Of a DNA stretch of 64,000 nucleotides, positions 11,409 to 21,608 are shown piece by piece. This DNA comes from Chamaelirium japonicum (lineage: Eukaryota > Streptophyta > Magnoliopsida > Liliales > Melanthiaceae): assembly GCA_947650365.1 (NCBI GenBank), contig OX393550.1:98791924-98855923 (forward strand), written 5' to 3'. The translations under genes and the position numbers were made by a program. Numbering within the stretch: the first letter of the stretch is position 1; each line of letters opens with the position of its first letter. Below the pieces are notes generated by a model. It ran no database searches. It was not told the DNA's origin and saw only the letters and a program-made list of their open reading frames with translations.

Positions 11409-11817
11409 CAGATAGGTTGAAGGCAAAACTGAAACACAGTCTTTCTTTTCCATGCCATTTAGAACTGTATGTGATTCATCAATCAGGTTGGGTGTAACTA
11501 ACGGTTACGATTCAGTATGCATTAAAATTTTATTTTAGTTGTTTTCTATGATATTTTTTTGGTTATTAAAATATATATGAATTATGAACACATATAAAAC
11601 ATAAATAATAAATATTAATTTATTTTGCTATGTTCTTGTTGTACCAATATCTTTTTTTTTTCAGGATTTGTCATGTCTGTATATCCGTGTCGTGTCGTAA
11701 TCATGTTTCCCTACCAATGTTAGTGTTTCTTAGGTGGCAACCCAAGCTCAGCCCACAGGACCCTCGGGTTGGGTCACTGAGCGCACCAGACTCGGACCGT
11801 TCTGCTCAGGTTCCACC

Positions 11818-12420
11818 TCGGTTTAAGTGAGGGGTCAGAGCCAAAACCGAATCACGACCGTCCGTTACACCCATCCCTAATCGTTGGATCGAACTCTGCC
11901 CCCTGCCGACACGCAAAATGACTTTGGCTGTCTTGCCACGTTGATCTTTTATAGCCCACGTGGCACTCTCCGATGGCCACAAAGTAAGTGCAGTCCATTT
12001 ATTTGACCTTTGGACCAAAAAATATCTTACGCCCGTCGAGTCTATCGTCTTATCCACACCCGTGTCCACTACCCATTAGTGCTCCTACGTAGGGTAGCTG
12101 TCCGATGCGCGCCACGTGCTACTAACGTCATCCCAGCCGTCTATGCCAGCCATTGGGTCCCACCGTGAATACCCCCTTAGTACCACGTGGCGCGCATCGG
12201 ACGGCCACCGTGAATACCTCTGAGTACCACGTGGTGCAGCTGATGATCAACGCTTTCAATCTGCACCGTTGAGTCCCGTTCCCGCGCATGGGAGCAAGGA
12301 ACGGTGGGGAATTGAGGCACCCAGGTCCCCCCAGAGTGTCGGCAGCCGGTGTGGCCCGCACGGCCATCTTTTGAAAACCGAACCGCACTTTAACCAGAAA
12401 ATGCTTCGGTTCGGTATTTT
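11818..12420 (+). promoter_or_regulatory. Distal promoter of Dhn-like 1, shared with Dhn-like 2
   Basis: The sequence matches the region upstream of Dhn-like 2 (about 32800-33650) in order, for example GCCCCCTGCCGACA, TTGCCACGTTGATCTTT and the CACGTGGCACTC block. G-box/ABRE cores (ACGTG) occur at 11956-11962, 12113-12118, 12184-12189 and 12229-12234. Such clusters are known ABA-response sites in dehydrin promoters. Function here is inferred. Confidence 0.6.
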
Positions 12421-12437
12421 AAAAAACCGGTAAAAAC

Positions 12438-13161
12438 GGGTTATTTTGACATTGCCCCCCAAACTTACCTTGAATTATAATTTACCCCCAACTTTTCATT
12501 AATTAAACTTTAACCGCCAAAACTAACTGTTACGTCAACTCACCCCTCAAAACTTTATGGGTTATTTTTGACTTTGCCCCCCAAATTTTGCCTTGAATTA
12601 GACTTTATCCCAACATTTTCATTAATTAACTTTTCTGTCAGCTCAACCTTTCTCTTGACTTTGCCCCCTAAATTTTCATTAATTAAAATTTACCCCCCAA
12701 AACTAACGTTCCGTCAACTCACCATCTAAGAGAAAGGGTGAGCTGGCAGAAAAGAAATAAAGTTTTGGGGGGTGAGTTGACGGAAAAGAAATAAAGTTTT
12801 GGGGGGTGAGCTGACGGAACAGTTAGTTTTTGAGGGTAAAGTCTAATTAATGAAAATATAGGGGGTAAAGTCTAATTCAAGGTAAAATTTGGGGGTAAAA
12901 TCAAAATAACCCTAAAGTTTTTGGGGGTGAGCTGACGGAGCAGTTAGTTTTGGGAGGTAAAGTCTAATTAATGAAAATACGGGGGTTAAAGTCGAATTCA
13001 AGGCAAATTTGGGGGGCAAAGTCAAAATAACCCAAACTTTATTTCTTTTCCATCAGCATGGTGAGCTGACGGAACAGTTAGTTTTGGGGGTAAAGTCTAA
13101 TTAATGAAAATATGGGGGTAAAGTCGAATTCAGAATGTGGGGGGCAACGTCAAAATAACCC
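12438..13161. mobile_element. Mutator-type MITE (outer), interrupted by a nested copy
   Basis: The element begins GGGTTATTTTGACATTGCC and ends GTCAAAATAACCC, a perfect terminal inverted repeat at its tips. Flanks share TAAAAAC of 9 bp on both sides (12429-12437 and 13162-13170), consistent with the 9 bp target duplication of Mutator-like elements. The family consensus, about 262 bp, is seen uninterrupted at 13220-13480 and 56705-56966. Confidence 0.75.
12559..13033. mobile_element. Mutator-type MITE nested in the outer copy
   Basis: This copy begins GGGTTATTTTTGACTTTGCC and ends AAAGTCAAAATAACCC. It is flanked by a perfect 9 bp duplication, AAACTTTAT, at 12550-12558 and 13034-13042. Its length (475 bp) exceeds the family norm, and a further internal right end (AAAATCAAAATAACCC, ending near 12912) indicates a third, partly scrambled copy inside it. 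Confidence 0.85.
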
Positions 13162-13219
13162 TTTAAAAACCTTTCAGCGTGTCTTTTTAACTAAGGAATC
13201 GTAATTTTTAAAACATATA

Positions 13220-13480
13220 GGGTTATTTTGACTTTGACCCCAAATTTTGCCTTCAATTAGACTTTACCCCCATTCTTTCATTAATTAGACTTTACCCCCA
13301 AAACTAACTGTTCCGTCAGCTCACCATCTAAGAGAAAGGTGAGCTGACGGAAAAAGAAATAAAGTTTTGGGGGGTGAGCTGACGGAACAGTTACTTTTGG
13401 GGGCAAAGTCTAATTAATGAAAATATGGGCGGTAAATCTTAATTCAAGGCAAAATTTGGGGGGCAAAGTCAAAATAACCC
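13220..13480. mobile_element. Mutator-type MITE, 261 bp
   Basis: This is a full-length foldback copy from GGGTTATTTTGACTTTG to CAAAGTCAAAATAACCC. It is flanked by AAACATATA and AAAAATATA (8 of 9 bases identical), the expected 9 bp target duplication. The central part contains CCGTCAGCTCACC and its complement, so the whole element can fold on itself. It lies about 230 bp upstream of the Dhn-like 1 TATA box. Confidence 0.85.
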
Positions 13481-13707
13481 AAAAATATATAGTTAATATC
13501 TATTTCTCAAACGGGTCAAACGGTTGTTTGGATCCGATTTCGGTTTGCCTTCCGGTCCGGTCCGGTCCGGTCCGGTTATGAAAACATTTGCCGTGGGGGT
13601 GGGTTCAGATGTTCCCAGAAATATCTATCAACGATCTTGGGTAAATCCGTAATTTTGATGAAAGATAGGGGGTGGTTGAGAAAGGTGCTCCTAGCCTCTT
13701 CGGCAAC

Positions 13708-13716
13708 CTATAAATA
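13708..13716 (+). promoter_or_regulatory. TATA box of Dhn-like 1
   Basis: CTATAAATA lies 79 bp before the ATG, within a block (ACCTATAAATAGGGGCT) that is almost identical before Dhn-like 2 (33747). Upstream sequence GGGTAAATCCGTAAT and GGTTGAGAAAG is also shared. The transcription start is expected near 13740. Confidence 0.85.
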
Positions 13717-13794
13717 GGGGCTCAGGGGGTTCAGAGATGATTAAACTCATCACACTCATCAAACCTGACCTCAAAGATCGAGAGGAAAGAGAGA

Positions 13795-14121
13795 ATGGCG
13801 TCGATGATGCAGAAGGTGGAGGACACCCTCAAGGTTAGCGGCGGAGATCCGAAGAAGGTGGAGGAGAAGCACAGGGCGGCGGAGGAGGCGAAGCACAAGA
13901 AGGAAGCGGAGAGGCTGCACGGGGAGGGGGGTGGCGGCATCGTTGAGAAGGTCAAGGCGAAGGTCGGCGGCGGAGTGGGGGACCACAAGTGCTCCGGCGG
14001 CGTGGGGGGAGCGGAGAAGCATCACGGAGAGGGGGGTGGCATCGCCGAGAAGGTGAAGGCGAAGTTCGCCGGCGGAGAGGGGGAGAAGAGAGGGGATCAG
14101 AAGTTTCCCGGCGACCTCTAG
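13795..14121 (+). CDS. Dhn-like 1: short dehydrin-like protein (108 aa)
   Basis: A small, highly charged, Gly/Lys/Glu-rich protein with no predicted globular fold. The N-terminus MASMMQKVEDTLKVSGGDPKK matches Dhn-like 2 and, more distantly, the MAGIIHKIEEKLHIGG start of the HIRD11-type protein Dhn-like 3. The shared phrase EEAKHKKEAER follows. Two K-segment-like stretches, GIVEKVKAKVGGG (about residues 48-60) and GIAEKVKAKFAGGEGE (about 82-97), resemble the EGIVDKIKDKIHGGEG region of KS dehydrins. The S-segment and Lys-rich tract are missing. Dehydrins protect membranes and proteins during dehydration and bind metals; that role is inferred by homology. The start is supported by the TATA spacing and by identity with the Dhn-like 2 start. 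The gene lacks the 3' UTR intron of its two paralogues. Confidence 0.85.
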   Translation: MASMMQKVEDTLKVSGGDPKKVEEKHRAAEEAKHKKEAERLHGEGGGGIVEKVKAKVGGGVGDHKCSGGVGGAEKHHGEGGGIAEKVKAKFAGGEGEKRGDQKFPGDL

Positions 14122-14235
14122 AAGATAATGACCGTCGGATCATATATTGTTATCACTATCGGGGTGATGTAGCACGCAACGGCTGATATGCACTCACTAC
14201 TTACTTCAGTCTTCTTTCATGTAATAAATAAAATC
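14122..14235 (+). terminator. Dhn-like 1 3' UTR and poly(A) signal, intron lost
   Basis: The 3' UTR aligns with the spliced 3' UTRs of Dhn-like 2 and 3: TATCACTATCGG meets GGTGATGT at about 14162, where the paralogues have an intron. The shared end CAACGGCTGAT follows, then AATAAATAAA at 14223-14232 as poly(A) signal, and CCGAGTGATGATGATAATAA, also shared with the paralogues. Confidence 0.75.
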
Positions 14236-14329
14236 TCCCGAGTGATGATGATAATAAAAAAAGATTATATTAACTATATGCTAATCCCATGTTATTAGTG
14301 ATGTTAATCCTCACATTCTTTTTTCTCAA

Positions 14330-14960
14330 GCAATTACATATATGATAGAGAAAAAATATACCCAATTCATACCTGAATCAAAACCCGAAATCCAAATGGG
14401 TGTGGAACAGGTATGGATATGTTATGGACCCTGCCACATCCAAAATGGGTATGAGTATAGGTAGGGGTAGGGTCTGACCCAAACCCGACCCATTGCCACC
14501 CCTAATCGGAGAGAGAATCAAACTCCTCGTCCATGGATGGGAGTTTGTGTGCCACCCTAATGAGATGACCCTAGATTGTCAGTACGTTCGCATAGGGGTG
14601 GCGGGAGTGCGGTTTAAAACCAAAAGCCACGGCAAACCACAACGCGTGGTTCGATTTTGGACTGCCAAAATATCACACCGTCGCAGTGTGGTGTAGTTTT
14701 AGGTTTTTGGTTTGGATGTAGCGGTGCAGTTTTATTTTTTACAAAAACCAAATAAAATCGTACCGTTTAGGTCATCAGAATGATAAAGTAAGGTGTACCA
14801 CACCACATCTCATCGCATATTGCGGTTTTGGTCTTATATAATGGTAGACCATCGTGGTGTGGTGTGATTTCAGTGTGTTGGATCAGTGTTGTGCGGTTTC
14901 GGTTTTGCCCAAAACCACACTGTAACGTTGGGATCCCTAGGTCCATCTCGAACAAGCATA
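14330..14960. repeat. hAT-type MITE relics
   Basis: The stretch ending CCCGACCCATTGCCACCCCTA near 14505 has the right-hand end typical of small hAT-like elements; its left end is not recognisable. A second block (14595-14930) is rich in GCGGTTT, AAAACC and GTGGTGTGGTGT and resembles the CGGTTTTGG-rich family of such elements. Boundaries cannot be set with confidence and no gene is seen. Confidence 0.35.
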
Positions 14961-14999
14961 AAAAATATCAGATTGAGCCCATCTTAGAAGGGTGCAACC

Positions 15000-15720
15000 C
15001 ATTCGAGTAGCTTGAGTCGGGTCAAGCCTTGAGCCTAACAGAGTGCTCTGGCTAACTTTAGGTTTTGAGCCAGGTAGACCGAATTAAAACATGAGGAAAA
15101 ATTAATTTATATAGCGGCATGCTTCTATCCAACAACCTTCAAGTCATCGAAATGGTGGTCTAATAAACAAAGACATGTAATCTTTAGTGTATAGATGTCA
15201 ATATCTAATCTAATGCATGATATCTAATAATAAACAAAGACAGTAATCTTTAGTGTATAGATGTCAATATCTAATCTAATAATATCTAATAATATAGAGC
15301 CATCTCTCCCGTGTTGTGACACATGGATCACTTTTGAAGGGCTAAAATCCTTCTCCTGTGAATGTGGTTCTCATAAATCCTATTAAAAACCTATTATAAA
15401 GATGATAAACACCCATTCAATGGCTTTTAATGGACGTCACTTGATATTAATTAGAAAAATCATTAGTATATCATCTTTCTTTCTCTCTTTAACGAGCGAA
15501 TCATACCCGAACGAGTGAATCACAATTACTTCATATTGTATACTTCTTTTTGGACGACTGTGATATTGTCTGTGTTAAGTGGCGTGCATCAAGTTTATCC
15601 GGACATTGCCCGGGTGTCTTACTAGTTAATAATATATACACGCCAAAATATACAAGATTTGGATTGAGCCTAGAGCTAGAGCAGTAGGTCTATTAGCATC
15701 GAGTCAAGCAAATTTGGGGC
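15000..15720. repeat. Block homologous to 10280-11110, with a 68 bp tandem duplication
   Basis: GCTAACTTTAGGTTTTGAGCC through GAAATGGTGGTCTAATAAAC aligns with 10320-10450, and ACAAGATTTGGATTGAGCC at 15650 with 11020. The segment ACAAAGACA..GTAATCTTTAGTGTATAGATG is duplicated in tandem at about 15167-15290. There is no coding content. Confidence 0.55.
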
Positions 15721-15769
15721 TTGCTGCCTACTCATGGTGGTATACTAGTATTCCAAGCTTAGATTAAGT

Positions 15770-16145
15770 CATCCCGATGATTGGATTGGACTTGGACATT
15801 TGACTTTTCATTATGGTTCGATTCAAGCTTTCGGCCATTAGACTAGATTTACATACCTAGCCTTTATTTACTATATTAAAAAATTATTTTTTTAAATAAA
15901 ATAAAATATTAATAATATTAAAACATCATTGTAAGTTTTATAATTTCATGGTCGGTTAGTACTAAAAAGTGCATCGCCACGTCTGCTGTATAATTTTTTT
16001 TCCTAGATTCTCGATGAATATTACATCATTGAGTTTGGCCTTTGATTGGATCGGATTTGGACCATTGACTTTTTAATTAGGATGGTTTAGCTCAGGCTTT
16101 GGGTTGTTGGACTACATTTACACACCTAGCCTTTATTACATTAAA
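15770..16145. repeat. Tandem duplication, period about 265 bp
   Basis: The phrase GATTGGATTGGACTTGGAC..ACCTAGCCTTTATT at 15770-15870 recurs at about 16040-16135 as GATTGGATCGGATTTGGACC..ACCTAGCCTTTATTAC. The region is AT-rich and non-coding. Confidence 0.55.
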
Positions 16146-17100
16146 AAAAAACCATACTCCTCTAGACCTGGCAAAACCTGACCTGACTCGCCAGCCTAAA
16201 CCTAACCCGATCTGGCTCGACCCGATCCTAACTCGAATCGTTTGTTAAATGAGTAGGGCTATGGTTTATCAAAAGTTGACCCATTAAAATTAAAGCTGAC
16301 CCTAACTTAATCCATCAAACCCTGATGTCAATTAAGGCTGGGAGACGCATGATTTTAGCTGAGTCTGGAAGCTAGAAAAAAAAATTTCAAAAAACTCTGA
16401 GATCAACCAAGTTTGGAAGACCTCGAGATCAACCAAGTCTGGTGAATAAAGCTTAACATATTTTTTATGATATTGAAAAATATATGTGTAACTTTTTTTA
16501 GTAGGTTGAACCGATCAAAACAATGATGTGATCGATTTAGATCGGACCAAGCACTTTTTTCATTTTGTGTCTTAATAGGTTTTGGTTATGGGATGGCCCG
16601 ATTGGATTTGTGTAAAAAATATATATTAACAACTAAATTAACTCTTAATAGAGTGAATGATGAAAGAACCATCGATAGAGCAAGCCCCAAATAGATGGAA
16701 CATGGTTAGGTTTAATTAGTGGGTGATATGGTCCAATTAGTAGGCTCCAAACACCAATCGTTTCCGCATGCAATGAACTAAATCAGACCAACTGGCGATC
16801 CTCATCGGAATTTATCCGTTTCGTTCCTCCAAGGTCCACATTCGCATCTTGCGGAGGTGGCGGCACCATATTCTGTGAGGAGCGAGACCTTGAGGAACCT
16901 AAATTAATTCATCACTTTTAGTAAGAGCTACCTTCTTTTAGTATAGTAAAGTCATTAGCAGAATCTTCCCATCCAACTTGTACGTATACAAATTTCAAGT
17001 CGAAATCACGTATGGCAAAGACATTTTGCGTAATAGAATTCTAGACCTCACATTTATCAATAAAGAACTATACAATTACAGTTGTCATAACTATTTATAT
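16146..17100. other. No gene recognised
   Basis: AT-rich sequence with a few AAGTCTGGAAG-like phrases (16360-16445) related to the repeats at 5.4 and 6.6 kb. No ORF of convincing quality, no RNA gene and no clear transposon ends were seen. Confidence 0.4.
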
Positions 17101-18093
17101 GCTATTTAGTAAGTCACCCCTCTTTTAATCATTATTAAACTTCCCCCTCCCCCCCCCCCCCCCCCCATTTCATCCTATTCCATCAGTCAAAACTTTTTTT
17201 TCTCCTGATATTCCACTATCCTAGGTTGTTTAATTGTCCATTTTACCCCCACTGTCATCAAATTCAATCTTGAAGAAGAAGATAAAGAAAATTTCCAATT
17301 TTGGTATTAAAAAACCGATTCATGAGAAAGAACTCCATCTTCTTTCTCAAATCCAGTGTCAAGAACTCATTTACAAGAGATGTGAGGAAGAAGATGAAAC
17401 TCATTCATGGGGAAGACATCATTCGTGGAAAAGAGACAAAACCCACTTGCGAGGAAGAACCCATTCAAGAGGAGAAAATAAATACATTTGGGAGGAAGAA
17501 TGAGGAAGAAAATAAAACTCATTTGTGGGGAAGGAACCTATTACAAAGAAGACGTAACACATTAATGATGAAGGAATTCATTTGGAATGAGGAGAAGAAA
17601 CCCATTTTATGGGAAAAAGATGAAATATATTCATGATGAAGGAACCCATTCGGGAGTAAAAGATGAAACACAGTCGTGATGATTGATGAAGGAACCTATT
17701 TAGGAGGAAAACAACGAGACCCATTAATGATGAAATAACCCAATCTGGAGGAAGAAGATGAACCTCATTCTTGAGAATGGAACCCACCCAGAAGAAAGAA
17801 GATGGAGTTATCCAAATTCTCAAATTCAAAAGATGGAAATCTTTCCTAAAGCCTTAAATATGCATTCAAGAGATAGAAGATGACGATATCCCCCAAATCA
17901 TCGAATTATAAACTTTTAATACTAACTTTGAGTATTTTTTATTCATCTTTTTCCTCTAAGATTGTGTTCTTAATATTGATGGACAAAACGGTCTATTAAA
18001 AAATTTAGAAGGGTGGAACAATAGTCAAACATATTTGGGGGGGGGGGAGGTAAGTCTAATAGCGATTAAAAATGGGGTGACTTACTAAATAAC
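17101..18093. mobile_element. TIR element of about 1 kb with mirrored poly-C/poly-G arms
   Basis: The left arm reads GCTATTTAGTAAGTCACCCC, then TTTTAATCATTATTAAACTT and a run of C (17146-17166). The right arm (18037-18093) is the complement, a run of G followed by GGTAAGTCTAATAGCGATTA and GGGGTGACTTACTAAATAAC. The interior is a degenerate purine-rich repeat of about 40 bp units containing ACCCATT and GAGGAAGAAGATGAA. The ORFs through it (17234-17636) are by-products of that composition. No convincing target duplication was found. Confidence 0.6.
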
Positions 18094-18228
18094 ATAATTT
18101 TAGCGGGATAAGTCAAATCTGCCCTTAATAGAACCACAAAATTCATATTCACCAACAAAAAACTATCCAATTAAACTATAATAGCACATTAATCAACAAA
18201 GAACTATTAATTATAGTTGTCATTGCAT

Positions 18229-18699
18229 TGTAATAGAACTAATAATTAGGGTTCAACCCAACATATCTACCTAAGAAAGAAATATGTAATAGAACTATGA
18301 AACCACAGCTGTTATAAAACCAACAGATCGATCTGACATGTATCAACAAAAGACAACCAAGAGAAAGAGGAACACACAAGATTTTAATATAGTTCGGTTG
18401 ATTGCCTACGTCCAGTGGGGAAGAGGTGAGAATTTTTCTGATTGGCTCCAATAGAGCCCATCGAATAAATAGAGGTTACATGGAGAGATTTTGGGAGAGA
18501 ATCCCTCCAATTGTGTATGCAATTTTTCATCGTTGGTAAGTCCTCTTTGCTACCATGATAGTTTCCATCTTTGTTCTTGTTCTCTTTGCTGTCAAGATTA
18601 TTTCCATCATTACTTGATTTTGGATTGTGAATGTTTCCGTCTTTGTTCTTGCCCTCTTTGCTGCTATGATTATTTTCATATTGAATTCGGTCTTCTACA
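18229..18699 (-). mobile_element. copia A 3' LTR (outer end approximate)
   Basis: On the minus strand the LTR starts TGTAGAAGACCGAATTC at 18699, directly after a polypurine tract TTTAAGGGGA (18700-18710). It ends near 18229 with CTATTACA. Internal sequence contains imperfect repeats of AGCAAAGAGGGCAAGAACAA. The outer end could also lie at the second TGTAATAGAACT copy at about 18285. Confidence 0.55.
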
Positions 18700-19995
18700 T
18701 TCCCCTTAAACTGGGCCGAAGGCTGGACCAAAGGCCAAGTTTAGACCGTAACCACTCAAATGCTTGGTGAGGTAATGGCTTTGTGAGGATGTCTGCAACT
18801 TGATTGTTTGAGGAGACAAATCGATCGAGTTTCTAATAGTTCCAGATCTATCTTCTCCCACATAAAATGGTAGTCTATTTCAATATGTTTAGTACGAGCA
18901 TAAAACACCGAATTTACCGTCATATGAAGTGCAGATAAGTTGTCATAAAAAATAGTTGGGGGTTTACGCAACCGTAACCCAATGTCTCGCAAGATGAAAT
19001 ATAACCATGTAACTTCTGCAGCAGTGGGAGCAAGTGCTCTATAATCCGTCTCAGTATTAGATCGAGCTACAGTAGGTTGCTTCTTTGCGCTCTATGAGAT
19101 ACAATTTCCATCAAGATAAGTACAATACCCTGTTGTGGATTACCGAGTAAATAGAAATTAAACCCAATCGGCATCTGAGAAGACATAAAGAGTCATTGAA
19201 ATTCATAATAGAAGACGAACTCCATGATAAAGTGTGTCTCGCATGTAGCATAGAATTCGTTTTACCAACTGAAAATGAGAGTCAATTAGGTATTGCATAA
19301 ACAAACACAAATAATTGACACTATAAAATGTCAAGCTAGATAAATGTCAAGTATTGTAGCCCTCCCACAATACTACGATAAAATTGTTGATCAAAAAATA
19401 AAGTATTGTCAAGTTGTTGGGACTGAATCTTTGACATTAATGGAGTAGCGATGGCCTTATAGTTCTTCATTTGTGCTCTTTCAAAGAGTTCAATGCATAC
19501 TTTGTTTGTTTGATAAAAACTCCACCTACAAACTTATGGACTTCAATACCAAGGAAGTAGTGAAGGAAACCAAGATTTTCATGGAAAACTCTGCTCCTAG
19601 TTGTTCAATAAACTTCTCTAGGAGCTTTTGAGCATTGTCCGTTAATATTATGTCATCGACATAAATAAGTACAATAATTGTACCAAGCGAGCTATACAAT
19701 TGAAGATTGATGAATCCGATGAGCTGCAAAAGAACCTCATAGATAGAAGATATGTGCTAAAGCGGTCATACCATGCACGAGGAGCTAGGCAAAGCCCCTA
19801 AAGAGCCCTTTTGAGGCGATAAATAAATATTGGCCGTGTAGAATCTTTAAAACCCGGTGGCTGATCCATGTATACCGACTCACTTAGATGCCATGAAGAA
19901 ATACATTTTTAACATCCAACTGACATATATCCCAATTATGAGCTAATGCAATTGATAAGACGATACGAATTGTAGCTGGTTTAATAACCGGTGAG
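18700..19995 (-). pseudogene. copia A RT/RNase H, 3' part (broken)
   Basis: Minus-strand reading gives the RT box LIYVDDIILTD (within 19526-19729), then scrambled RT, then RNase H with YDNLSALHMTVNSVF..ARTKHIEIDYHF at 18992-18756. Many shifts and stops are present. The element differs from copia B and C in sequence and is the oldest layer of the nest: copia B inserted at 19996/32487 in its RT. The missing part continues at 32488-32645. Confidence 0.85.
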
Positions 19996-20000
19996 AATGT

Positions 20001-21139
20001 TGTTGGGTGTGTGTTTTAAAATAACACAAAAACCAATGGGTTTAGTCCCATACCGGTAAGGGGAGAAATCCCCTACCAACTTAAAAGAGATTACCCACTT
20101 CCCCTCACTAGTCATCACGCTAGAGGAGGGGCTCCACTAGCTCACACCGCGCGCGCGTGCGTGCCGGGACAGCCTTGGGCTTGGGCATGGGCTGGGCGGC
20201 GCGTGTGTGTGCTCCCGCGGACCCGGACACGATAGCACCTCCGAAATGGGCTGGTCCGCACCTGCCCTATTTTTGTTTTTTGCTTTTAAGTCCTCCACCA
20301 TTTACTAATTTCCTTTTAGGCTACTAGTCGTTGCTGCATGCTAGCTGTTACGCGAGAAGTGTCGCTACATGCTAGCCGTTACGAGCTATAACGTGCGCGG
20401 GGCTAATGGGCTTAATCGCAGCCCACGAATGCCTCCCCCCTTTCAGCCTCCCATTAACAGCCCGAGGCCTATATAAGGCCCGGTGCAGCCATGGGATGTG
20501 CACAATCCGACAATCGGAATTACTCTCTGCCTCTCCCTCTCCCATTCTCTCAAGCTTGTGATGTAGTGCTGCCATTTTGCTCCGAGGAGACTCCCTCTCT
20601 CGGATCAAACCTCTGCTGCGGTGCTGCGTCCCTGCTTCAAGAAGATCGTCATCGAGTCGCTGGGTTCCTGCAAGTTGTACGAGGTTCGCAAAGCCTTCTT
20701 GGAGTCGTGCCGACGAGAAGAAGGTCGCCTGACTGGGGTCATCGTATCTCTAAGAACCGTTACCACGAGACCCGCACGGGGGGAGGGGGGGGCAATAAGT
20801 TTCTTGGGACAGTGCCTAGCACGCATCGACCACAGGCCAGAGTTTCTAACTCTTCCTTTGTCCTAATAATAGATTTAAAATTATCGACTTGCATCTAATA
20901 GAGAAATCTAAATAATTATAGATAATTTAGATAGATTATTTCTCTCTTTTAGAAAAGTTCGGCAAGGTGAATGACGGTTCCATAGAACCCGCTCTGCCTT
21001 GGCAAACAATTTCTTAAAGAATATTATGACTTGATTTTACTTACGTGAAAAATCATATTTGCTAAATAATCAATTATTTAATATAAAGTACTTGATTAAT
21101 TCTTAAGTTTGCTAGTATAGAACGATTAGATTTCCAACA
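20001..21139 (+). repeat. copia B 5' LTR
   Basis: An 1139 bp LTR, TG..CA, with a TATA-like TATATAAG at 20469-20476. It differs from the 3' LTR by scattered substitutions and small indels (a few per cent by eye in the first 250 bp), so insertion is not very recent. Dense short ORFs near 20372-20898 are antisense or frame shadows within the LTR. Confidence 0.93.
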
Positions 21140-21608
21140 ATCCAAGAAACTTATTGATATAATTTAATCGTTCATAAGCATCCATATTAGTGAAAAGGTT
21201 TAATCATTATTTTCTTTGTAACGTGCTCACTAATCATTTGTTAGCTTACATGATCATCTATTAGACGTTACAAAATTCCGTGCTATCTATTAGTTGCTAC
21301 TAGTTACAAAATTATTTTCTACAAAAGTTAATTAGAAGCATAGATTATAGAAAAGACTAAAAGTCGTCATTGGAATATTCCACTGCCTACAGTGTCTAGA
21401 AAGGCTTGACAAACCGGTATTAAATTGCCCAAGGTAGCTTGGTATTTGAGCGAGCCTAGTGCTCCACCTCCTGCCTGGAGCCCATCTGGCCGTTAGGATT
21501 TGAAAGTTTCATTTGGACTTCTAAAAGTTAAATCTATCTAAGTGTGCTTTAAAATTAACAAAACTTATTTTTCAATCATCAGATTTCAACTCTTCACTTT
21601 GGTCCGAA

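Noticed and set aside
17234..17636. Possible Glu/Lys-rich coding ORF.
   Set aside because: It is the purine-rich degenerate repeat inside a TIR element; two frames are open together.
20372..20898. ORFs in the copia B LTR (and their copies at 31722-32237).
   Set aside because: Present in both LTRs, overlapping on both strands in the promoter/R region; no domain.
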